Positions 19,193 through 27,244 are shown, counted from the first letter of the stretch. The stretch: DNA of 64,000 bases from Billgrantia kenyensis (GCF_013697085.1 NZ_JACEFT010000010.1:62001-126000), one strand, 5' to 3'. Program-made: numbers and translations. The notes: generated by a model from the sequence alone, not told the origin.

Positions 19193-20729
19193 CATCGTCC
19201 TCCGTGGCGGCGCGATAGATATCGTCGCCAAACTGGATGACCGAGCGGACGCCTTGCCAGATTCTCTCCGACCCGGCTGCCAGCAGGGGTGTCTCGGCGA
19301 AACGCACGTCGACCGGCTGGCCGACGCTTTCTGCCGGCAGTGGCTCCTCTGGTACCAGTAGCACGCTGGCGACGTTTTGCTGCTGGCGCACCCAACTGGG
19401 GAAGCCGGCACGAGGCTGGCGCTCGACGTCGAGGGCAACGTTGCGTACCCGGGCGCGAATCGGTTGGTTGGCATTGGCCAGTGTCACATAGGCCTGCTGG
19501 TCGGAGTCGATGCGGCTGATATCGTCCATGTGCACCAGCGCCTCGACCAGCACATCGTCCTCGTCGGTGCGAATCAGCGTCATGATCCGCTCGCTCTCGT
19601 TGATGTAGACGCCGTCGGCGCTGCTCAGTGCCCAGGCCACCAGGCAATCGCAGGGACTGTAGATGTCATTGCTGGCCATGCGGGCCTCGAGGGCGGCGAT
19701 GCGCGAGCTCTCGTAGTCACGTACGGTTTCGAACTGGTCGATGCGCGCCTGGGCGATCTCCGGCGACACCGACTCGAAGGTCATGGTGTCGCCGCTCGCC
19801 GGCTGGGCGGAATTGGCAAGGCTCACTTCCTGCATGCCGCCTTCGATATGCTCGCGCAGGTTGTCGAGCAGCCGGTTGTTGTAGTCCAGCGCGGCCTCGG
19901 CGAGGATCAGATCGGACTCCAGGTCGCTGTTGACCACGTTGGTCAACAGCTGGTCGCGCTCGACCACGTCGCCAGCCACCAGCTCATGCTCGCCGAGAAT
20001 GCCCGGGCCTGGCGCGCGAATGTCGATACGCGGCGCTGTCACTGCGGCGAAACTGGGTTCGATCAGCATGAAGTTGCGGTAGGCGGTGGCAGCGCCCACG
20101 AGGACCAGCACGCCGATGGCGGCGAACAGCAGGACATAGCGCCCAATGGGCTTGGGTGGCCGTGCCGGCGGCAGCGGCTTGGTTGCCTGCCGCTTGCGCG
20201 GAGTCTGGGGATCTTCACCGGCAAGCAGCCCTTCTACGTTGGGGGAGCGTCCGCTGAGCGCACTGCGAATGATCTGACGCAGCAGCTCCCTGTGTTGCGG
20301 CTCGATCTCGGTGATCTCGAAGCTGACGTCATACCCCTCGCCGCCTGAGGCGGGGACCGCACGCAGGCACTCGGCCTTCAGTGGCACGATCAACTCGGTG
20401 GCGCCGGCCATCATCAACAGCGAGGCGGAGATGCGCTCGCCGGGTTGAAAGCCATTCCGGCTCTGGGCAGAGAAGCCACCCAGGGAGACGTCATTACCAC
20501 TCAGCTCAGCGTCGCTGTCGGCGAGATCGACACGAAACGGCAGCGTGACGCGGATGTAGCCACGCTCGTCACGGCGCTCGTGCTGGAGGCGATCTCCTTG
20601 CTGCAAGCGAACGCTGTCGTAATCGGCGTTCCCCGATTCGCTGGAAGCGTCGGGCTCCTTCCTGGTGCGACTCCCGCCTAATGTTGGCTCATGCCGCTTG
20701 GGGTCGTCGTGTGAAAATTTATCAGCCAT
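19170..20729 (-). CDS. Alg44-like c-di-GMP receptor and membrane-fusion subunit
   Basis: Predicted co-polymerase of a synthase-dependent exopolysaccharide system. The N-terminal PilZ domain keeps both c-di-GMP-binding motifs: R-GYI-R near residue 56 and D-V-S-L-G-G near residue 80. One transmembrane helix (about 200-220, VLLFAAIGVLVLVGAATAY) is followed by a periplasmic HlyD/MFP-type region with lipoyl-like IRAPGPGILGEHELVAGD and a helical hairpin. This is the Alg44 architecture, although 519 aa is longer than the about 390 aa of P. aeruginosa Alg44 because of an added N-terminal and linker segment. ATG 20729 gives a 19-base gap after the glycosyltransferase; an upstream ATG at 20768 would overlap it and has a GGAG site, so the start is uncertain. 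Confidence 0.88.
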   Translation of the reverse strand: MADKFSHDDPKRHEPTLGGSRTRKEPDASSESGNADYDSVRLQQGDRLQHERRDERGYIRVTLPFRVDLADSDAELSGNDVSLGGFSAQSRNGFQPGERISASLLMMAGATELIVPLKAECLRAVPASGGEGYDVSFEITEIEPQHRELLRQIIRSALSGRSPNVEGLLAGEDPQTPRKRQATKPLPPARPPKPIGRYVLLFAAIGVLVLVGAATAYRNFMLIEPSFAAVTAPRIDIRAPGPGILGEHELVAGDVVERDQLLTNVVNSDLESDLILAEAALDYNNRLLDNLREHIEGGMQEVSLANSAQPASGDTMTFESVSPEIAQARIDQFETVRDYESSRIAALEARMASNDIYSPCDCLVAWALSSADGVYINESERIMTLIRTDEDDVLVEALVHMDDISRIDSDQQAYVTLANANQPIRARVRNVALDVERQPRAGFPSWVRQQQNVASVLLVPEEPLPAESVGQPVDVRFAETPLLAAGSERIWQGVRSVIQFGDDIYRAATEDDDEVTDDS

Positions 20730-20748
20730 CCGTTGGTCGCTCCTTGCG

Positions 20749-22671
20749 TCAGGGAAGAGTCGCCACATCGGGTTGTGCGGCGGGCTCGACCCTGAGTCTT
20801 ACGTTGACGAGGGTCAGGTTGTGTTCTTCGAGGGCCAGCTGGCAGGACGCATCGATGGTGCATTCGACGGCGCCTTGAATGGGATTCCCGTCGGGGCCCT
20901 GCATCAGCTCCGCCAGGGCGGGCGATATTGCCAGCGAGGTGTTCTGATTGCCCAGCACCTGCTTGTCGCCTGGTTGGACGCTTCTTTGCACCATCTCGAC
21001 CAGGCCGTCTTCCAGCCGGAAGTGGCCAGGGGGGAGCTGTACGGCCTCTCTCTGCCTGTCGGCGAGAGTCGAGCTTAGCCAGCGGTCGAGCTGTTCGGGT
21101 TGCTGGCTGTTCTCCCGCGACTGGTCACGAGCGATATGCAGCGATACCCGGTCCGGGGGACTCATCACCCCCGTGGACAGGATCAACACGAACAGCAGGA
21201 CGCCATAGGCGAAACCATGTAGCACGTGCCCCATGAGGCGCTGTCGACGTGCCGCCACCGGATCCTCCGGTTCCCCCGCCGAGATCCCTTGGCGTGACCA
21301 CTTCTGACGGTTGAAGCGAAAGCTCACGTAGGTCTTCAGCATGGCGCCCCACACCTGGTTGTAATAGATCAGCGGGATCCACAGCAGGCTGAAGCGGCCG
21401 CGCTGCCAGGCCAGGATCAAGGTGGCGATGCCGCGGGTCATCAGGATCCAGAGCACGTAGGCGAAGAAGAACGAAGGCCTGATGAAGAGGGATACCAGCG
21501 TCACCACCGTGGGCCCGACCAGCGTCGTCCACATCGAGAGGCGCTGATCGACCAGGCTCCACCAGGTGAACATGCCCATCGGGCGGGGTCCCAGCGAGAT
21601 TGCCCGGTTGCTGGTGCGCAGCATGTTGCCATACCAGCGACGCATCAGGTCGGTGGTCGAGGCAAAGAAGCGCCGCCGGTCGGGCAGCTCCTCGAACCCC
21701 GTCACGTAGACATCAGGGATGTAGAGCATGCGCCAGCCGTTCTTCAGCAGCCAGTACCAGGAAGACTTGTCGTCCCCCGACAGGAACTTGAAGTTACCGA
21801 AGCGCCAGTGGTCGACGTGGTCGCTCTCGATCAGCTCGATGAAGTCCGGTTGAGTGGCGAGATCGGCACGAAACACGCTGTAGCGTCCGGTAAGGACGAG
21901 CAGGCGACGTGACAGCGACATCGAACTCATCATCAGGTGCCGCTGTGCGTAGCGCAGGTCGTACCACTCCCGCGTCGCATCGTTGCCGGTCACCTCGGCC
22001 CGGTTGTTTGTGGTGATAGCACCGACATCTTCTTGCGCTTGAAAGAAGGAGAGCGAGCGTTCAAGCGTGCCTGGTTCCAGCCGGATGTCGCCATCCATGG
22101 AGATCAGCAGCGAACCCGGCACCGGCAAGCGCCGGGAGATTGCCCGCAGCACCTCGGCCATGGCCGAGCGCTTGCCGTCTCCTTTCTGGAACATGTAGCG
22201 CACTTCGATGTTGCTCGGCCAGCCGTGCTCGTCCATGACGTGGGTGATGACATCCACGTCGGTGCGATCCGAGACGGAGGCGAACACCGTCGTCGGTACG
22301 CCGTACTCGCTCGCCTCCCTGATCAGGGCGTCATAGACCTGGAAGTTGACCTGTGCCTCGATGCGGAAGGAGGTGCACAGGACGAACAGTTCCGAAGGCT
22401 TGTCGAGCTCGCTGACCGCATCGGCCTCGGCCCGCATGCGCGGGAAGACGACGCGGTTGTACCAGACCGAGCGCACCGCCTGCACCGCCCACCAGGAGTA
22501 ACGCCAGATGGCGATCGTGCCGATGACGAAGAAGAAGGTCTGCGACTCGGGCGAAAACACATCCGACGGCAGCTCGCTGACGATCAGGATCAGCAGCGCC
22601 AGGCCGAACACGAAGGTGGTGACCTCCGTGAGTCGGCTGGCAGTGGTTGGGTCTCGAGGAGTTGCGGACAT
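20749..22671 (-). CDS. Alg8-like membrane glycosyltransferase (GT2 polymerase)
   Basis: Inner-membrane processive beta-glycosyltransferase resembling mannuronan synthase Alg8. Two N-terminal membrane helices precede the GT2 domain. It has DGDIR (about 191), SGDDKSSWYW (about 297) and the acceptor/processivity segment RRWYGNM (about 343), then several further membrane helices ending near residue 505. About 130 further residues follow the last helix and have no counterpart in the about 494-residue Alg8. They include PPGHFRLEDG and LTLVNVRL, reminiscent of parallel beta-helix rungs. GGAG before ATG 22671 overlaps the ugd stop, implying coupling. Because the paired dehydrogenase is Ugd-like, the donor is predicted to be UDP-glucuronate. 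Confidence 0.87.
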   Translation of the reverse strand: MSATPRDPTTASRLTEVTTFVFGLALLILIVSELPSDVFSPESQTFFFVIGTIAIWRYSWWAVQAVRSVWYNRVVFPRMRAEADAVSELDKPSELFVLCTSFRIEAQVNFQVYDALIREASEYGVPTTVFASVSDRTDVDVITHVMDEHGWPSNIEVRYMFQKGDGKRSAMAEVLRAISRRLPVPGSLLISMDGDIRLEPGTLERSLSFFQAQEDVGAITTNNRAEVTGNDATREWYDLRYAQRHLMMSSMSLSRRLLVLTGRYSVFRADLATQPDFIELIESDHVDHWRFGNFKFLSGDDKSSWYWLLKNGWRMLYIPDVYVTGFEELPDRRRFFASTTDLMRRWYGNMLRTSNRAISLGPRPMGMFTWWSLVDQRLSMWTTLVGPTVVTLVSLFIRPSFFFAYVLWILMTRGIATLILAWQRGRFSLLWIPLIYYNQVWGAMLKTYVSFRFNRQKWSRQGISAGEPEDPVAARRQRLMGHVLHGFAYGVLLFVLILSTGVMSPPDRVSLHIARDQSRENSQQPEQLDRWLSSTLADRQREAVQLPPGHFRLEDGLVEMVQRSVQPGDKQVLGNQNTSLAISPALAELMQGPDGNPIQGAVECTIDASCQLALEEHNLTLVNVRLRVEPAAQPDVATLP

Positions 22672-22680
22672 GGGCGCTCC

Positions 22681-24027
22681 TCAGGCCAGCACGGGCCGCA
22701 CGGAGTCACCTCGGCCGATGCCGTAGTAGGCGAGACCTGCAGCCTTGACGGTATCGGGTTGGAACAGGTTGCGGCCATCGACCAGTACCGGCTCCTCGAG
22801 CGTCTGGTAAAGCTCGGGGAAGTCGATGGTGCGAAACGCCTTCCACTCGGTGCAGATGACCAGCGCGTGGGCGCCTTCCAGGGTGTCGTCACGGCGCTCG
22901 GCCAGCACCAGGTCATCGCGCTGACCGTAGATGCGGCGGCACTCGTCCATGGCTTCCGGGTCATAAGCTTGCACCCGGGCACCGGCGTCCCACAGCGCCT
23001 CCATCAGCTCGCGGCTGGGTGCCTCGCGCATGTCATCGGTGTTGGGCTTGAAGGCCAGCCCCCAGATCGCGATGGTCTTGCCCTTGAGCTGACCGTCGAA
23101 AGCCTGGCAAAGCTTTTCGAACAGCTTGCTCTTCTGCCGTGCATTGACGCGCTCGACTGCCTTGATCATCTCTGCGGGATGACCGATTTCCTCGGCGGTA
23201 TGGGCCAATGCCTTGACGTCCTTGGGGAAGCAGGAGCCGCCATAGCCGCAGCCAGGATAGATGAAGCTGTAGCCGATACGCGGGTCGGAGCCGATACCGT
23301 GACGGATTTCCTCGACATCGGCACCCAGGCGTTCGGCCAGGTTGGCCACTTCGTTGATGAAGCTGATCTTGGTCGCCAGCATGGCATTGGCGGCGTACTT
23401 GGTCAGCTCGGCGCTGCGCACGCCCATGAACATCACCTTGTCACGCTGGCGGTTGTAGGGGCCGTAGCATTCCAGCATCGCCTTCTTGACGCGCTCCGAG
23501 TCGGTGCCGACGACGATGCGCGAGCCGCGCGAGAAATCTTCTATCGCAGCCCCTTCCTTGAGGAACTCCGGGTTGGAGCAGACATCGAACTCCAGAGCAA
23601 CGCCACGCTTCTCCAGCTCGGCCGCTACGCTACGCTCAACCTTGCTGGCTGTTCCCACCGGAACGGTCGACTTGTCGATGACGATCTTGTAGTCGTTCAT
23701 GTGCTGGCCGATGGTTTCGGCGACTTTCAGCACATACTTCAGGTCGGCGCTGCCATCTTCGTCCGAGGGAGTGCCCACGGCGATGAACTGCAACAGGCCG
23801 AACTCGATTGCCTTGGCAGCATCCGTCGTGAACTCGATGCGTCCCGCCGCCTTGTTCTTGCTGATCAGGTCCTCCAGGCCAGGTTCGTAGATCGGTACCT
23901 CGCCAGCGTTGAGCCGTGCCACCTTGTCTTCATCGACGTCCACGCACATGACCTGATGGCCGACATCGGCCAGACAGGCACCGGTGACGAGACCTACATA
24001 GCCAGAACCGAAGATAGTGATTTTCAT
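22681..24027 (-). CDS. ugd: UDP-glucose 6-dehydrogenase
   Basis: Oxidises UDP-glucose to UDP-glucuronate with two NAD+. The Rossmann motif [11 protein letters not shown] is at the N-terminus and the catalytic cysteine lies in [14 protein letters not shown] (about residue 260). [19 protein letters not shown] and [17 protein letters not shown] are diagnostic of the Ugd/TuaD branch. GDP-mannose dehydrogenase (AlgD) instead has FAFGGSCLPKDVRAL and diverges in the substrate loop. 448 aa is typical. It is the first gene of the operon, ten bases before the Alg8-like gene. The reaction call is strong from motifs; use of the product by the neighbouring synthase is inferred. Confidence 0.92.
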   Translation of the reverse strand: MKITIFGSGYVGLVTGACLADVGHQVMCVDVDEDKVARLNAGEVPIYEPGLEDLISKNKAAGRIEFTTDAAKAIEFGLLQFIAVGTPSDEDGSADLKYVLKVAETIGQHMNDYKIVIDKSTVPVGTASKVERSVAAELEKRGVALEFDVCSNPEFLKEGAAIEDFSRGSRIVVGTDSERVKKAMLECYGPYNRQRDKVMFMGVRSAELTKYAANAMLATKISFINEVANLAERLGADVEEIRHGIGSDPRIGYSFIYPGCGYGGSCFPKDVKALAHTAEEIGHPAEMIKAVERVNARQKSKLFEKLCQAFDGQLKGKTIAIWGLAFKPNTDDMREAPSRELMEALWDAGARVQAYDPEAMDECRRIYGQRDDLVLAERRDDTLEGAHALVICTEWKAFRTIDFPELYQTLEEPVLVDGRNLFQPDTVKAAGLAYYGIGRGDSVRPVLA

Positions 24028-24071
24028 GGTCGTCGTTGCTCCTTGCAGTCAGGGCCCTGTCATCCAAGCAG

Positions 24072-24106
24072 CGCCATCCGCCGGTGTGTACCGACGCGGG
24101 ATGGCG
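24072..24106 (-). promoter_or_regulatory. Leader hairpin in 5' UTR of ugd operon
   Basis: Arms CGCCATCC (24072-24079) and GGATGGCG (24099-24106) are perfect complements with extra CG pairing inside. The element lies within the predicted leader, about 45-80 nt before the ugd start codon, and lacks a following T run on the minus strand. A role in message stability or translation is possible. Confidence 0.4.
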
Positions 24107-24147
24107 AGGTAGGGCCGGGTTTATCGCGTTAGCGTGCCTTTCAGTAC

Positions 24148-24162
24148 GCAACATCTACGCCA
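24148..24162 (-). promoter_or_regulatory. Candidate sigma-54 promoter of the exopolysaccharide operon
   Basis: Read on the minus strand, TGGC-N7-TTGC gives the -24 GG and -12 GC with exactly ten bases between them, the strict sigma-54 spacing. The element lies about 121 bp upstream of ugd, giving a leader of about 110 nt. The base after TTGC is G instead of A/T. Prediction only. Confidence 0.55.
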
Positions 24163-24184
24163 ACTGGAAAAAAGCCTTTCCAGT
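24163..24184. repeat. Inverted repeat abutting the -24 element
   Basis: ACTGGAAA (24163-24170) and TTTCCAGT (24177-24184) flank AAAGCC. It touches the upstream edge of the sigma-54-type element and could be a regulator or IHF-adjacent site. Confidence 0.4.
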
Positions 24185-24283
24185 CAGATGGCTGGCGTGG
24201 ATATAGAGAGTTGTTATCAGAAGTGATGGTGCTATTGTGTCGCCATTAAGAGACGCGTGAGGCGTAAAGTTGACTGAGCCTTG

Positions 24284-24303
24284 CAGATCAAGAGCTTGAT
24301 CTG
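24284..24303. promoter_or_regulatory. Perfect dyad, candidate enhancer-binding site
   Basis: CAGATCAAG and CTTGATCTG are exact inverted repeats separated by two bases. The centre is about 145 bp upstream of the -12 element, a typical distance for an upstream activator sequence bound by a sigma-54 enhancer-binding protein. No such regulator is encoded in the window. Confidence 0.45.
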
Positions 24304-24399
24304 TCTCCTAACAGCGACAAGCATAGTAGGTATCAGGGTAATATATTGATGGGATTTGTTTTTTTGAGTAAGGGGAGGGTGTGTCCAAGCAGCGACGCC

Positions 24400-25905
24400 T
24401 TATTCGCTCGCCGACCTTGCCGTTACCCGGGCTTCCATGCGTGCCAGAAAGACGGCCATGATCCGCTCGTAGAGTTCGCGGCCCAGGACGGCATCCTCGA
24501 TGCCGGCATCCACGTTGGGATTGTCGTTGACCTCGATGACCACGACCCGTTCCCCCGCTTGCTTGAGGTCGACGCCATATAGGCCGTTGCCTATCAGTCG
24601 TGTGGCCTTCAAGGCAGCTTTTATCACCGCAGGCGGCACCTCGGACGGGTCGTGAGTGGTAAAGCCGCCGCTCCTCACCCGGCTACCCGAGTGGTCATAA
24701 ATCTGCCAGTGTCCGCGCGCCATGTAGTAGCGGCTGGCGAACAGCACCTTGCCGTCGAGTACGCCGATGCGCCAGTCGTACTCTGTGGGAAGCCACTCCT
24801 GCAGCAGCAGCAGGGCGGAATCCTCGAATAGCCGCCTGGCCTCTTGCTCGAGCAGCTCCAGCGACTCGATCTTGACGACGCCGCGGGAGAAGGAGCCGTC
24901 GGGAATCTTGAGCACCATGGGGAAGCTCAGGCCGGACAACCTCTCGGCCAGTGGGTGACGGTCGTGGCGCTTGAGCAGGACACCCTCCGGTGCCGGCACA
25001 CCCCGAGCCCGGAGCAGCGCATGCAGATATACCTTGTTGGTACAGCACAGGATATCCCGCGGCGAGTCGATCACCACGAGTCCCTCGTGCTCGGCTCGCC
25101 TGGCCATGCGGTAGGTGTGATGGTCCAGGGCAGTCGTCTCACGGATGAACAGGCCGTCGAACTCGGCAAGTCGGCCGGCATCGCGTCGGGTGATCAACGA
25201 GACGTCGATGCCCAGCTTGCGTCCAGCGCGTATGAACGCCTTAAGCGCACTGGTATTGCTTGGCGGCATGGCCTCCTTAGGGTCGACCAGGATGGCCAGA
25301 TCGAAACGATAGCGGCGACGAGCCTTGGGCGTACGCCAGACCTTGCGCGAGTGCCGATTGAGTGCGGAAGCGAATAGGTCCTGTTCGTCGGCATTCAGCT
25401 CTTGCAGCGCGATCGGCTTGAGGCGGGCCAGGCGCCAGGCGTCGTGACGCTGGACCAGGCGTGCTTCGAGCAGCGGACAGGGTAGTCGCTCGAAGAGCTT
25501 GCGGGCGAGGCGAGCCAGCTCGGGGGCGTGGCACTCACCGAACAATATGCGCAGAGTCACGCTGTCCCCAGCCAGGCGACCCTGGCGAGACAACTCACCA
25601 AGCAGCGGCGCCAGGGTATCCAGCCTCAGGTCGATGAGAGCCTTGCGTGACAGTTCATTGAGTGTCTCCACGGTGGGTAGTACTCGCTGACCCCGTGCCT
25701 GCGCAAGCAGCGAGACATAGTAGCCGGTACCGAGATAGTCGAGCTCCCCGCACAGGTTGATCACGTGGGTGCTGCGATCCTGATCGATGCCACTTCGATG
25801 ACGTCGATCCAGTGCAAGGAACTCGTCGGCCGTGATCAGATCTTCGGAGGGATAGTAGGGCTGCCAGTCTTGCTGCTGATCGACAACGATACGCAAGGGG
25901 CACAT
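24400..25905 (-). CDS. RimK-like ATP-grasp ligase with RLAN N-terminal domain
   Basis: Predicted amino-acid or peptide ligase of the ATP-grasp superfamily. The N-terminal about 180 residues resemble the RLAN domain (RimK-like ATP-grasp N-terminal). The C-terminal half is a RimK-type ATP-grasp fold with FPMVLKIPDGSFSRGVVKI (nucleotide lysine), LLLQEWLPTEYDWRIGVLDGK and the metal-binding VVVIEVNDNPNVDAGIED near the end. ATG 25905 has a GGAAG site; an ATG at 25917 is possible. RLAN ligases are known to co-occur with GNAT acetyltransferases and C39-like peptidases and were predicted by Iyer, Aravind and colleagues to make modified peptides. The divergent neighbour here is a GNAT. Substrate unknown. 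Confidence 0.85.
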   Translation of the reverse strand: MCPLRIVVDQQQDWQPYYPSEDLITADEFLALDRRHRSGIDQDRSTHVINLCGELDYLGTGYYVSLLAQARGQRVLPTVETLNELSRKALIDLRLDTLAPLLGELSRQGRLAGDSVTLRILFGECHAPELARLARKLFERLPCPLLEARLVQRHDAWRLARLKPIALQELNADEQDLFASALNRHSRKVWRTPKARRRYRFDLAILVDPKEAMPPSNTSALKAFIRAGRKLGIDVSLITRRDAGRLAEFDGLFIRETTALDHHTYRMARRAEHEGLVVIDSPRDILCCTNKVYLHALLRARGVPAPEGVLLKRHDRHPLAERLSGLSFPMVLKIPDGSFSRGVVKIESLELLEQEARRLFEDSALLLLQEWLPTEYDWRIGVLDGKVLFASRYYMARGHWQIYDHSGSRVRSGGFTTHDPSEVPPAVIKAALKATRLIGNGLYGVDLKQAGERVVVIEVNDNPNVDAGIEDAVLGRELYERIMAVFLARMEARVTARSASE

Positions 25906-25998
25906 GGGGGCTTCCATTCGGTTGGGCGGGGTGGCGGCACAGTGCCGCTGCGGCCAGCATGCTCCTGACAATAGCTATCGACAAGCGCAACGGCAGGT

Positions 25999-26011
25999 GA
26001 AATGATTTCAT
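25999..26011. promoter_or_regulatory. Short palindrome between divergent ligase and acetyltransferase
   Basis: TGAAATGATTTCA is a perfect dyad in the roughly 200-bp divergent intergenic region (25906-26104). Its position would allow control of both genes, but palindromes this short also arise by chance. Confidence 0.25.
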
Positions 26012-26104
26012 GATTGCCGCGGCCGAGAATGCCGTCCGCAGCGCCTACTCAAGTACCTACGCTTGTAGCAAGTTTTCCATGTGCAGTCTGCACCGGAGAT
26101 CCCG

Positions 26105-26593
26105 ATGACCGTGATACTGCGCCGGGCCTGCCCGCAGGACCTGGACGCGCTTTACCGGCTGGAGCAGGTTGCCTTCAGCGGCGACCGCTTCAGCCGTCGC
26201 CAGCTCTGGCACCTGCTGAATCGTGCTCATGCCGAGACCATCGTGGCTGCTGACGGCGAGCGCCTGATGGGCTATGGCACCCTGCTGTTTCGGCGCGGCA
26301 GTCGTCGTGCTCGCCTCTATTCGTTCTGCGTTCACCCCGAGGCTCGCGGCAGCGGCCTTGGGCGGCATCTGCTGGAAGCGCTGGAGCTCAAGGCCGTCGA
26401 GCAGGGGGCCGGGATGCTGGGGCTCGAGGTAAGGGCGGACAACCGCATTGCCATCGGGCTCTACCGTCGCATGGGCTTTCGCCTCGAGCGCTGGCTGGAA
26501 GACTATTACGAGGACGGCTGTGCCGGCTGGCAGATGAGCAAGCCTCTTGCCGATACGGCCCAAGTCACGCCGCGAGCCATCAGCTCCACATAG
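26105..26593 (+). CDS. GNAT-family N-acetyltransferase (RimI-like)
   Basis: 162-residue protein filling a single GNAT fold. It opens with ILRRACPQDLDALYRLEQVAF and has the acetyl-CoA-binding region V-HPEARGSGLGRHLL (about residues 79-94; the R/Q-x-x-G-x-G/A loop is RGSGLG). The motif B end reads LEVRADNRIAIGLYRRMGF, typical of RimI-type protein N-acetyltransferases. ATG 26105 is chosen because GGAG lies just upstream; an ATG at 26081 is less well placed. It is divergent from the RLAN ligase, the recurring partner in this family. Target unknown. Confidence 0.88.
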   Translation: MTVILRRACPQDLDALYRLEQVAFSGDRFSRRQLWHLLNRAHAETIVAADGERLMGYGTLLFRRGSRRARLYSFCVHPEARGSGLGRHLLEALELKAVEQGAGMLGLEVRADNRIAIGLYRRMGFRLERWLEDYYEDGCAGWQMSKPLADTAQVTPRAISST

Positions 26594-26664
26594 TGCGAGT
26601 GCGCAGGGCACGCCGGAGGCTGGTAGACTTCCATTCACATTGACCGGGCCACTAGGGATCAGAC

Positions 26665-27150
26665 ATGCCTTCTTTCGATATCGTTTCCGAATACGACAAG
26701 CACGAAGCCAGCAACGCCGTTGACCAGGCCAACCGTGAGATCCAGGGCCGCTTCGACTTCAAGGGGGTCAAGGCGAGCTTTGAGCTGAACGGAGACACAG
26801 TGCAACTGGAAGCCGAAGTCGACTTTCAGCTCAAGCAGATGCTGGACGTGTTGAGTAATCGCCTGATAGCCCGTGGCATCGATGCACGTTGCATGGACGT
26901 GCAGGAGCCCGAGCTCTCCGGGGTTCGTGCCCGCCAGGAGGTCAAGCTCAAGCAAGGGCTGGAGCAGAAGGAAGCCAAGGATATCGTCAAGCGGATCAAG
27001 GACAGCAAGCTCAAGGTGCAGGCACAGATCCAGGGCGAGAAGGTGAGGGTGACTGGTAAGAAGCGTGACGACCTGCAGCAGGTCATGGCCCTGCTTCGTG
27101 GTGAGGGAGGTCCTGACCTGGCCCTGCAGTTCGATAACTTCCGCGACTGA
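26665..27150 (+). CDS. yajQ: YajQ family nucleotide-binding protein
   Basis: 161 aa with the family opening PSFDIVSEYDKHEASNAVDQANREI and the closing segment KKRDDLQQVMALLR...LALQFDNFRD. YajQ proteins are two-domain ferredoxin-like folds. Homologues in Xanthomonas and Pseudomonas bind c-di-GMP and modulate transcription regulators. Whether it contacts the c-di-GMP-dependent polysaccharide system upstream is unknown. A hairpin (27165-27192) follows. Confidence 0.95.
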   Translation: MPSFDIVSEYDKHEASNAVDQANREIQGRFDFKGVKASFELNGDTVQLEAEVDFQLKQMLDVLSNRLIARGIDARCMDVQEPELSGVRARQEVKLKQGLEQKEAKDIVKRIKDSKLKVQAQIQGEKVRVTGKKRDDLQQVMALLRGEGGPDLALQFDNFRD

Positions 27151-27164
27151 CCCCGCTGCAGCAT

Positions 27165-27192
27165 GCCATCGGCTGGGGCCCGAGCCGATGGC
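27165..27192 (+). terminator. Probable hairpin terminator after yajQ
   Basis: Arms GCCATCGGCT (27165-27174) and AGCCGATGGC (27183-27192) with an eight-base loop. The downstream sequence is only weakly T-rich, so termination efficiency is doubtful. Confidence 0.45.
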
Positions 27193-27201
27193 GACCTTGT
27201 C

Positions 27202-27229
27202 ACTTGCGCTGGATTGATCCAGCGCAAGT
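27202..27229. promoter_or_regulatory. Long palindrome with ANR/FNR-like half-sites upstream of hsp20
   Basis: Thirteen-base perfect arms (ACTTGCGCTGGAT and its complement) flank TG. Overlapping the dyad, 27214-27227 reads TTGATCCAGCGCAA, which matches TTGAT-N4-ATCAA at eight of ten defined positions. It sits just upstream of the sigma-32-like element. Confidence 0.5.
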
Positions 27230-27244
27230 ACACTTCCTTCTGAC

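Larger units (their letters stand above)
24028..24399. other. Regulatory intergenic region upstream of ugd operon
   Basis: 372 bp without a gene, noticeably more AT-rich than its surroundings at 24,180-24,370. It contains a leader hairpin (24072-24106), a sigma-54-type promoter (24148-24162), an adjoining inverted repeat (24163-24184) and an isolated perfect dyad (24284-24303). A run of seven T at 24359-24365 is present without a matching hairpin. No convincing terminator for the upstream ATP-grasp gene is seen. Confidence 0.7.

Noticed and set aside
20749..22671. Cellulose synthase BcsA or hyaluronan synthase as alternative for the GT2 protein
   Set aside because: The SGDDKSSWYW segment, the separate PilZ/MFP partner and the lyase/TPR neighbours are Alg8-type. 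BcsA would carry its own PilZ domain and sit with BcsB/BcsC.
21937..24132. 731-codon + strand frame opposite the Alg8-like and ugd genes
   Set aside because: Shadow of two well-conserved minus-strand genes; no ribosome site or recognisable domain.
24180..24275. AlgU/sigma-E-like promoter (CAACTT-N15-TCTTA on the minus strand)
   Set aside because: Weak match to GAACTT-N16-TCTGA; the sigma-54-type element is much closer to consensus, so this was not annotated.
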